Shown here: piece by piece, positions 40,115 to 46,329 of the stretch
How the letters are laid out: every line of letters begins with the position of its first letter
How positions within the stretch are numbered: position 1 is the stretch's first letter
Assembly: GCA_029938605.1 (NCBI GenBank)
Contig: JAOZUO010000057.1
Coordinates: 1 to 46,329 of the forward strand
DNA: 46,329 bases
Origin: Deltaproteobacteria bacterium
GTDB taxonomy: Bacteria; Myxococcota_A; Polyangia; HGW-17; JAJRWW01
Direction: 5' to 3'
Position numbers and translations under genes: made by a program
Notes under the pieces: generated by a model
Told to the model about the DNA's origin: nothing
Database searches by the model: none
Seen by the model: the letters and a program-made list of their open reading frames with translations, nothing else

Positions 40115-42742
40115 ATGACAGCGACGAACAAGACACCGCGGAGGGTTCGGGCGCAGCTCTGTCCCAGGGCCCTGTGCGCTAGCTTGGCCTTGGCCCTGGC
40201 CTTTGGCGCCGGGGGCTGCACCCTGATCTCCGTGGCCACCATGGTGGGCAAAAAATTCGTTCCCGGTCTGGCCAAGGGCAGCAGAACGCAGCTCAAGCGC
40301 CACTCGAGCCGGCGATTGACCTGGTATTGGGACGGATTCACGGATGCGGAGATAGAGACCGCCGTGAAGGGGAACCCGGCCATGAGCGGTCGCAAGGGCC
40401 AAAGCAACAGTAAGAGCAAGAGTAAGAGCGCCCGGAAAAAGAAGCGCAAGAGTCCCGGCGTGAGCCTCGTGAAGTTCCGGGCCAAGGGCGACCGGGCCCT
40501 GCTCGTGGCCCGCCGGGGCAAGATGAGATTCCGCTTCAACTGCGTACGCGAAAACGGCCGGTGGAAGGTGGACGAAGTCACCTTCCCCAACAAGGGAAAG
40601 CAGACCCGGCTCACCCGCCTGCTCAAGCTGCTGCTGGCCGCCAAGGCGATCCAGGCCGGCATGGAGTCCGGCTCCCGCTACCTGCTGGTGAACATCTCCA
40701 CGCCCCGCCTACGGCGGCTGGTCTGGGATCGCCTGAGCGACGCGGAGTTGGAGGCGCTGACCGCCTCGGCCACCTCCTCGGCCAAAGGAGCGAAGAAGCG
40801 AAACAAAAAACGTCGCGGCCCGACCATCGGCACGAAGTTCCTCAAGGACCGCGCCGTGGTCTCCCTGTCGGGCTCGGCCCTGCCGGCGAAGCTGGTGCTC
40901 CTGGAGAGGGGCGGCCAGTACTGGGTGGACGAAGTGCGCCTCAAGCTGGGGGGCGAGTGGCACAACCTCGCCGCGCTGGCGGGGTACCTGCAGCCGTCCC
41001 TCGGGCTGCTGCGTTGGGTTCACAACCACCTCGTCGTACCCCGATCGGACGATGCCCCCTCCGCCTCCATCCTGGCCGCGCTCATCGCCCGCATGCGCGG
41101 CGCCCTGTCGACTTCCCTGTGGACACGCACCTTTGCGTGGCTCACGCCGGCCGACCTCCAGCTACTTCCCTGGAAGTCCATCCGCAAGGCGTTGCAGTCG
41201 CGACGGAGTACGCCTGGCAAAAAGCCACCGCAGGTCACGTCGGGCCCCGCCCTGGGGCCCAAGTCCATCACGCGATTCCATAGGCAGGGCAACCGACTCG
41301 ACGTAACCGCGAAGCTGCCCGGCCTCATCCTGGATCTCACCATGGTGCGGCAGAGCGGGAGCTGGCGGGTTCAATCGGCGCGCATGACGCGCAAGGGTCA
41401 GACTCTGCAGTTTGCGGATCTGCTGGAGTCCCTGGCTCCCATGGTGCGGCTGGCTGCCCGGGCGGGCAAATTGGCGCCGGTGATCCTGTCGGGGGGCCAC
41501 CAGAGCAACGAGGCCTTGGCCAACCTCATGCGGGCCATACGGCAGGCCTCCTCGAAGGATCTCAATCGACGCCTCTGGTCGCGGATCCCGATGACGATGC
41601 TGCGCCACGTTCCACTCCATGTGCTCCCCGCAGCGCTTCGGGGACTGATCCCCACCGCAAGCGCGGCCAACGCGAGCGGCACCAAGGCCCCAAATTCGCC
41701 CACGCTACCCAACGTGACGTTGGTGAAGACTGTGCAGACCCATAAGCGACTGACCTTGACGCTGCAGGTGGGCAAGGGGCGGGTGACGGTGGTGCTTCTG
41801 CGGGAGTCCACCGGCTGGAAGCTCGATGATGTCCTCACGCCCGTGGCCGGCAAGCGACGGTCCATGAAGCTGGTGCTGGGCATGATGGCGCCCGCCGCCG
41901 CCCTGGCCCACTCGGTCCTCTCCGGCAAGGGGGCGCCCCTGCGGGAGGCGGTGACGCCGAAGATCCGCCGCACGGTGATCGATCCGCTGCTGCGCATCCT
42001 GGGCCCTCGGTTCGGCTCGCTCATGCGCTCCCTGCGCACCCAAACCTTCGGGCTGCCTGACAAGGCCACGGCAAAGCGCGCCCCCACCCCCGGACCGAAA
42101 ACCCCAGGGAACTCCGCCGCCACGCAACCCGCCGCTAGTTCCAAGGTGCAGTTCAAATCGCTCACCTTCAACAAGGTCAAGAGGCGGGCCGTGATCGCCC
42201 TGACGCTCGGCCCCATGGCGCCGCTGAAGATCATCCTGACACGCGATGCGGCGCAGGTGTGGCGTATCGCCGATCTCGAGTTCCCACTGGGAGGGAAAAA
42301 CCTCTCCCTGATCCGCACGGGTCCGGTGATCGTACCGCTGTTTGGCTTCGGTATCTCCCTTGTCACCAGCTACCTGCCGGGCATCCGCCGGGCCTGCTCC
42401 AAGTCCTTCAACCGTGCAGTGTGGCGACGCCTGACCCGCGCCAAGTTTCGCAAGCTCCTACGACAGTTCATGCCCAAGTCCCAAGGCACAGCCCGCCGAC
42501 GCCCCAGTCGAACCGCGGCGGCGAAAAAGAACGCGAACACCAGTACGCTGCCGCGTCTGCTCGTCCTTCGAATTAAGGACACCGGCCGGTGGCACTGGGC
42601 CGAGGTGGAGCTCAAGATCGGCGGCCGTCGTATCCGGGTCTCCCTGGTGGGAGCCAAGGGCCGATGGAAGGTCCACGACCTTCACATCACCCTCAAGGGA
42701 CAGCTACTCTCCCTCAAGTCCGTCGCAGCCATCCTGCTGTAG
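40115..42742 (+). CDS. Six-repeat lipoprotein
   Basis: An 875-residue lipoprotein (AFGAGGC lipobox near residue 35). It consists of about six diverged repeats of roughly 140 residues. Each has a helical part (for example LSDAELEALT or RLWSRIPMTML) and a strand part that ends with a W-[KR]-[VL]-[DH] motif: GRWKVDEV, QYWVDEVR, SWRVQSAR, GWKLDDVL, VWRIADLE and GRWKVHDL. A Lys/Ser-rich linker lies in repeat 1. The pattern recalls MlaC/Ttg2-like or NTF2-like lipid-binding modules but I cannot confirm a family. No good ribosome binding site precedes ATG 40115. Confidence 0.65.
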   Translation: MTATNKTPRRVRAQLCPRALCASLALALAFGAGGCTLISVATMVGKKFVPGLAKGSRTQLKRHSSRRLTWYWDGFTDAEIETAVKGNPAMSGRKGQSNSKSKSKSARKKKRKSPGVSLVKFRAKGDRALLVARRGKMRFRFNCVRENGRWKVDEVTFPNKGKQTRLTRLLKLLLAAKAIQAGMESGSRYLLVNISTPRLRRLVWDRLSDAELEALTASATSSAKGAKKRNKKRRGPTIGTKFLKDRAVVSLSGSALPAKLVLLERGGQYWVDEVRLKLGGEWHNLAALAGYLQPSLGLLRWVHNHLVVPRSDDAPSASILAALIARMRGALSTSLWTRTFAWLTPADLQLLPWKSIRKALQSRRSTPGKKPPQVTSGPALGPKSITRFHRQGNRLDVTAKLPGLILDLTMVRQSGSWRVQSARMTRKGQTLQFADLLESLAPMVRLAARAGKLAPVILSGGHQSNEALANLMRAIRQASSKDLNRRLWSRIPMTMLRHVPLHVLPAALRGLIPTASAANASGTKAPNSPTLPNVTLVKTVQTHKRLTLTLQVGKGRVTVVLLRESTGWKLDDVLTPVAGKRRSMKLVLGMMAPAAALAHSVLSGKGAPLREAVTPKIRRTVIDPLLRILGPRFGSLMRSLRTQTFGLPDKATAKRAPTPGPKTPGNSAATQPAASSKVQFKSLTFNKVKRRAVIALTLGPMAPLKIILTRDAAQVWRIADLEFPLGGKNLSLIRTGPVIVPLFGFGISLVTSYLPGIRRACSKSFNRAVWRRLTRAKFRKLLRQFMPKSQGTARRRPSRTAAAKKNANTSTLPRLLVLRIKDTGRWHWAEVELKIGGRRIRVSLVGAKGRWKVHDLHITLKGQLLSLKSVAAILL

Positions 42743-42932
42743 CTCCCTCCCCAAAATCCAACCCAGGTGTCTCACGAGACAGCAATGTGAGACACTCTCT
42801 TGGCGAACGTCCCCCCTCCGAGAGACATCCAACACTAAGAAACCCCTGTGATTACGCCCCGTAAACATCTGCGTGCACCTGGCACATCGGTTGCAATAGA
42901 TACGCGCGTACTCTATTCACGCGGAGATACCG
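42743..42932. other. Intergenic region with inverted repeat and sigma-54 promoter
   Basis: It carries GTGTCTCAC (42767-42775) and GTGAGACAC (42787-42795), a perfect 9-base inverted repeat with an 11-base loop, and inside it the palindrome TGTCTCACGAGACA. This may be a terminator for the six-repeat gene or an upstream activator site. A sigma-54 promoter follows at 42880. The ACGAGACAGC part also occurs at 11723. Confidence 0.6.
42880..42895 (+). promoter_or_regulatory. Sigma-54 (-24/-12) promoter
   Basis: TGGCACATCGGTTGCA matches the sigma-54 consensus at every fixed position and differs from the promoter at 11654 by one base (position 9). It lies 37 bases before ATG 42933, giving a leader of about 26 bases. 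Confidence 0.88.
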
Positions 42933-43187
42933 ATGGCTGAAAGCAAAACAATTCGCCGTTACAATGGCCCCAAACCCGTAGTGCAACCCTACAGCTATCT
43001 GGGTTGCCCCGAGACCGTGTCCCGAGGACCCTGGTGCTACCGGACCTGCAAGCCCATCAATGGATTGGGCACCTGTGGTCGGGTGGCTCCCCACGCAATA
43101 AAGAGCCGCGTCCAGCGCGCCATCGCCCGGTCCAGAGCCGAGGACCCCGTGGACCCGACACTTCCACGAATAGCCATTGGCGACTGA
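42933..43187 (+). CDS. 84-residue Cys-containing protein with sigma-54 promoter
   Basis: A small basic protein. Four cysteines occur in a short region (YLGCPETVSRGPWCYRTC, then GLGTC), which could bind a metal or form disulfides. The N-terminus is KTIRRYNGPKPVV and the tail is Arg-rich. GGAGA ten bases upstream supports ATG 42933. No family known to me. Its link to the set near 11-16 kb is the almost identical sigma-54 promoter. Confidence 0.7.
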   Translation: MAESKTIRRYNGPKPVVQPYSYLGCPETVSRGPWCYRTCKPINGLGTCGRVAPHAIKSRVQRAIARSRAEDPVDPTLPRIAIGD

Positions 43188-43210
43188 AGACCCGACCAAA
43201 CTGACAGCCC

Positions 43211-44518
43211 CTAGCGGCGCCGGCTCGGTCTCTTCTTCTTCTGCGTCTTCTTCTTCGGGCGTGGCTCCCAGGCACGGAGCGCATAGCGGCCACGGACGCG
43301 GACGACGCCACCCTTTTGGAGCTTCGTCGGGCGAACGGAGAAGAAGCCGGCGGGCAGCCGCGGCCCCAGCCAGTCAAAGACGAAACGCGCATCCGCCATG
43401 CTTAGATTCGGACATCCGTGGCTGAGACGACTGCCGAAGCCGTCGTGCCAGTACGCGCCATGGAATCCGAAATCCCCCTTGAAAAAGACCACGTAGGGGA
43501 TGGCCTCGAGGTAGAAGGGATCAGCGCCGTAGCGCTGGTGCATGTCCTTGTACACGAGCTTCCGCTCCACCCGAAACACCCCGGCGGGGGTGTTGATCCC
43601 CAGACTGGTCAGCATCACGCGCACGGGCTTGTTCCCACGCATGGCCAAGACGATACGCTCCGCCAGATCCACGTCCACCCACTGCTGTCGGGGACCGATG
43701 CCAGACGGAGGCGCGGGTGGCCGAATGGCCAGGGCCACGTCCAGGCGCCGCACCACCGCGCCGCCTGTGAGCACCACCACCGCCTGCCCGCCCACCTGTC
43801 GGGTCCGCTTCACGGCCCGGGCCGCGTACCGCGCGACCCGGGCCCCCGTGGGCTGAAGCCGACCGCCTACGATCTTGAACAGGGGAGCCGAACGGATGGC
43901 GATGGCGAGGGGGAGATCCCTGGCCCGCCGGAGCGCGATCCCCACCAGGGAGGTCCGTCGATACATCTTCACCAGGGACGCGTCCACGAGCCCACCGCCG
44001 CCCGAGACGAGATACGTCCGGCGGCGCAGCAAGATCCGAGAGTGCGCTTCAAAGCCGATGGTCCCCCGCAACCGCAGCGACCGCCCCCGGGCCAGGGCCG
44101 GCAGACTACGGTAGAAGGCGAGGCGTTTGTAGCGGCCGGTACGCACGCCGAAGAAGGGACCTGGCCGCCAGGTCGTCTCCAGCCGCCGCAAGGCCGTTGG
44201 TTTGGACTGCCGGGGCAACAGCCAGCCCGAGCAGGCCCAGGCCTCCGGCCCGAGCTTGTACCAGGGGTGCTTGCAGCCCGCGCCCGGAGACCGCACGGCG
44301 TGTACGGGGAATCGCCCCGCTTTCGTGATATAGCCCCGGATCGGCGCCGCAGCGAAGGGCTGCACGCGAACACGGATCTGGCCCTTGTACACCTCCACCG
44401 ATGGCGGAAGGCGGGGCTTTCGGGAGGTGCGGGGTGTAGGGACACGAGCCGACGCAGTGGTGGACCACAGCGCCAGAATCCCTGCCAACAGGAGCGCCCA
44501 GAAAGACGAGACGCTCAC
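43211..44518 (-). CDS. L,D-transpeptidase (YkuD) family protein
   Basis: A 435-residue exported protein. After a signal peptide (VSSFWALLLAGILALWSTTASA) comes a long basic region, then a YkuD catalytic domain with the motif HDGFGSRLSHGCPNLSMAD, where Cys 369 is the nucleophile and the nearby His the base. An Arg/Lys-rich tail ends the protein. Such enzymes make 3-3 or lipoprotein links in peptidoglycan using tetrapeptide donors. GTG 44518 overlaps the stop of the extensin-like gene (GTGA), so the two are coupled. Confidence 0.88.
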   Translation of the reverse strand: MSVSSFWALLLAGILALWSTTASARVPTPRTSRKPRLPPSVEVYKGQIRVRVQPFAAAPIRGYITKAGRFPVHAVRSPGAGCKHPWYKLGPEAWACSGWLLPRQSKPTALRRLETTWRPGPFFGVRTGRYKRLAFYRSLPALARGRSLRLRGTIGFEAHSRILLRRRTYLVSGGGGLVDASLVKMYRRTSLVGIALRRARDLPLAIAIRSAPLFKIVGGRLQPTGARVARYAARAVKRTRQVGGQAVVVLTGGAVVRRLDVALAIRPPAPPSGIGPRQQWVDVDLAERIVLAMRGNKPVRVMLTSLGINTPAGVFRVERKLVYKDMHQRYGADPFYLEAIPYVVFFKGDFGFHGAYWHDGFGSRLSHGCPNLSMADARFVFDWLGPRLPAGFFSVRPTKLQKGGVVRVRGRYALRAWEPRPKKKTQKKKRPSRRR

Positions 44519-45654
44519 CGACGCCTCCGTCTGGGCACACTCCGCACCCGTGGAGCTTTTTTCGGTCCGAGGGATACGGCCCGGGCCGTGGGCGGCGGCA
44601 GGGGGGCCGCCGGCCTGACCTGGGACTTGAGCCAGATGGCCACCCGGGGCCGATGCCGGGGCCGCTTGTACTTCACGGGCGCGCGAGGTTTGCGCCGGGC
44701 CCGCCGGCGATAGCACCGGTAGCGACGACGCAGCTTGCGAAACTTCCAGCAGGAGTACCAACGATACCAGCGCGCGAAGCCCTTGTCTCCGGGCAGCGGT
44801 TGGGTCAGGGTGCGCCCCGCCCACCGCGCCCGCACAAAGGCGGCCCCCACCCGAGCCCCGGAGACGTGCCAGTGGTTCCGGTGCGCAAAGTCCGAGTCGG
44901 GCGAGATAATGCGCCGGAATATGTGCGCCTTCTCCAGGGCGCAGGTGATCCGCCGCAGCAGCGCCCCGGACTTGCTCTTGACCCGCCCCACGCAGTTGCC
45001 CGGGCCCCCGTAGAACTTCTCCCAGTCCTTGAGGATGATCAGCTTCTTTGAGTCCTTGAAGACCACCTCATTGATGTCGATGGCCATGCCCTGCGGGTGG
45101 TGCCCCACGGTACGCCAGCGGCGCCGTGGCGGCGGACGGTAGGTGGACGTGTAGCGCAACTGCACCACGCCAAACCTCTGGAAGATCCTGGCCGCGCGGT
45201 ACAGCCCCAGGGCAAACTGGCAGTCCACCAGGGGCTTGGACTTGTAGTACATGGACTTGTAGGTGACCCCGAACATGGGCCCCGTGATACGCACGGGCAA
45301 CCAGATGGACCACTTCTTGGCGGCCATCTTAAACGGAATTCGCAACCGCCGCAGCTCTCGCAAACACGCGTCCTTGCTCAATCCATCGCGCACCCGGGAG
45401 GGCTTGAGCCCGCCCTTGACCCCGCTCTTGCCCCCGCCCTTGACCCCGCTGGGCTCCCCCTCGTCCGGCGCGTCAGTGGCCACCTCCACCCCATGGGTAG
45501 AGGCCGTCCAGGTGGGCGGCAGGGGCAGCAGCATGGCCACCCGAAGGTGACGTCGCCCTCGCCCACGTCGCCGACTCCGCGCATCAGCCACCGCCGACCA
45601 CGCAAAGATCCCGAGGACCACCAGGACCGACGGAGCTCCAATCTTCAGACGCAT
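44515..45654 (-). CDS. Extensin-like (LAS-type) peptidoglycan peptidase
   Basis: A 379-residue exported protein with a signal peptide (LVVLGIFAWSAVADA), a Gly/Lys/Ser linker and an extensin-like C-terminal domain. YTSTYRPP, GHHPQGMAIDINEVVF and the late HRNHWHVS segment supply the H-D-H zinc-ligand set of the LAS metallopeptidases; cysteines at DCQFAL and NCVGRV may form a disulfide. It probably cleaves peptidoglycan peptides. A strongly basic, Pro-rich tail follows. It pairs with the L,D-transpeptidase downstream. ATG 45654 is the start that puts the signal peptide first. Confidence 0.85.
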   Translation of the reverse strand: MRLKIGAPSVLVVLGIFAWSAVADARSRRRGRGRRHLRVAMLLPLPPTWTASTHGVEVATDAPDEGEPSGVKGGGKSGVKGGLKPSRVRDGLSKDACLRELRRLRIPFKMAAKKWSIWLPVRITGPMFGVTYKSMYYKSKPLVDCQFALGLYRAARIFQRFGVVQLRYTSTYRPPPRRRWRTVGHHPQGMAIDINEVVFKDSKKLIILKDWEKFYGGPGNCVGRVKSKSGALLRRITCALEKAHIFRRIISPDSDFAHRNHWHVSGARVGAAFVRARWAGRTLTQPLPGDKGFARWYRWYSCWKFRKLRRRYRCYRRRARRKPRAPVKYKRPRHRPRVAIWLKSQVRPAAPLPPPTARAVSLGPKKAPRVRSVPRRRRR

Positions 45655-46035
45655 CCTCGACCATGTAGCACAGGAAGGTTCCACCGGCACCCACAAAGGA
45701 CAACCACCCCAGGGCGATCGCAAAGTCGCGGTTGGCCCGCTTGCTGAGTTTGTCATTGAATGAAGTCTATCTAACCTGGGCCCGCGCGCCGTCGGCGCTC
45801 CAGATCCTACCTCACTGCCCGTGGGCCAGCTCAGATAGACTACTGATCATTCCGAGCGAGTCGAAGGCGAGTCGAGGAATCTCTCGATTTGTGTTGGACA
45901 GAGAGATCCCTCCACTCGCCGGGCTCGGTCGGGATGACACCTTTGTCCGACTTTGCGACCGCCCTGACGACCACCCGGGTTTCCTTCCCGCCCGAACCTG
46001 TCGTATCATCGAGTCCGAAGAAGGAGGCTCAGCCC
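45655..46035. other. Intergenic region
   Basis: About 380 bases without a gene. It contains the imperfect palindromic repeat described at 45847; open frames across it have no support. Confidence 0.45.
45847..45937. repeat. Imperfect palindromic repeat, dispersed-repeat-like
   Basis: The left arm starts TCATTCCGAGCGAG and reaches GAGGAATCTCTC; the right arm starts GAGAGATCCCTC and ends GGTCGGGATGA. The arms pair over about 38 bases with several mismatches and a short loop. This resembles the ATTCCGAGCGAAGCGAGGAAT-type repeats found scattered in many bacterial genomes. Only one copy is in the window. Confidence 0.6.
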
Positions 46036-46278
46036 TTGGAGACTACAATCAAACTGACCACTGATTTCATCAAGTTAGACTCCCTGCTCAAATTGGAAGG
46101 GGTGGCGGAGTCCGGAGGGGACGCGAAGCATTTGATCCGGGATGGGTTGGTCACCGTCAACGGTAAGCGGACGACACAACGGGGCAAAAAGATCCGGACC
46201 GGTGATGTTGTGGAGGTGCGTGTGGAACCCAGGGTTCGTATCACAGTTCGCGAATCTACGCAGGAAGGGAAGGGCTAG
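46036..46278 (+). CDS. S4-domain RNA-binding protein (YbcJ-like)
   Basis: An 80-residue S4-domain protein: IKLDSLLKLEGVAESGGDAKHLI, then DGLVTVNGKRTTQRGKKIRTGDVVEV, matches small YbcJ-type S4 proteins that bind structured RNA. The frame is open upstream to 45889 but nothing family-like is there. I take TTG 46036, because GGAGG lies eight bases upstream and the family start follows; an ATG start is absent. Confidence 0.8.
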   Translation: METTIKLTTDFIKLDSLLKLEGVAESGGDAKHLIRDGLVTVNGKRTTQRGKKIRTGDVVEVRVEPRVRITVRESTQEGKG

Positions 46279-46285
46279 TAAATAT

Positions 46286-46304
46286 CCCCCGGCAAAGCCG
46301 GGGG
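46286..46304. terminator. GC-rich hairpin after the S4 gene
   Basis: CCCCCGGC-AAA-GCCGGGGG forms an 8-base stem with a 3-base loop, eight bases after the S4 gene stop. No long T-run follows, so termination is likely but not certain. Confidence 0.65.
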
Positions 46305-46329
46305 CATTACAATTGTGAGCCGCTCAAAG

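Overview
The window looks like GC-rich chromosomal DNA from a Myxococcota-type or related former deltaproteobacterial lineage. Several secreted proteins end in a MYXO-CTERM-like tail (Cys motif, hydrophobic stretch, Arg cluster). There are many large lipoproteins, CGDG-type Cys-rich repeat proteins, a sterol-type oxidosqualene cyclase, a sigma-54 activator and a PAS hybrid kinase. I saw no phage, IS element, CRISPR array, rRNA or tRNA. I know no close relative with certainty, so the taxonomy is an inference.

Layout. 1-7.3 kb: the end of a TusA-like DUF2249 protein; a B12-type radical SAM enzyme lying between two near-identical 3' ends of a cupin gene, one of them a remnant; a secreted phosphodiester glycosidase whose frame runs into the intact cupin; a decayed secreted-protein gene; a lipoprotein; and a DUF3127 protein with an SSB-like tip. 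7.4-11.2 kb: a secreted pectate-lyase-like protein and a 2,4-dienoyl-CoA-reductase-like flavoenzyme. 11.4-16.4 kb: a PAS sigma-54 activator surrounded by small Cys-rich proteins, DUF1638, a ten-TM-type metal exporter, a winged-helix/Zn-ribbon protein and a DsrC-like protein lacking the redox cysteines. 16.6-24.3 kb: a giant Cys-rich lipoprotein, a hybrid histidine kinase, a TAP-type hydrolase and a lipoprotein. 24.4-31 kb: a tightly overlapping Hdr/Qmo-type electron-transfer operon (MvhD-like, two HdrA-like, winged helix, HdrC/E fusion, DsrE) preceded by TusA and an ArsR repressor with visible palindromic operators. 31-33 kb: an oxidosqualene cyclase with an overlapping 22-codon lipopeptide ORF. 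33-46.3 kb: a CCSG-repeat lipoprotein, two flavodoxin-fold proteins behind tyrS, a DUF2007-like zinc-ribbon protein, a secreted transglutaminase with P domains, a six-repeat lipoprotein, another sigma-54-driven small Cys protein, a peptidoglycan enzyme pair and an S4 RNA-binding protein.

How it may fit together. The strongest unifying signal is a set of sigma-54 (-24/-12) promoters. Three match the consensus well (11654, 14245, 42880) and one is weaker (15560). Each sits just upstream of a gene for a small Cys-rich or Zn-ribbon protein. The activator at 11900, with a C-X8-C-X3-C cluster in its PAS domain, lies among three of them. Together with DUF2249, DsrC-like, TusA, DsrE and Hdr/Qmo proteins, this suggests a redox- or sulfur-responsive network in an organism able to live anaerobically. 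The promoters and protein motifs are seen in the sequence; the wiring between them is inference.
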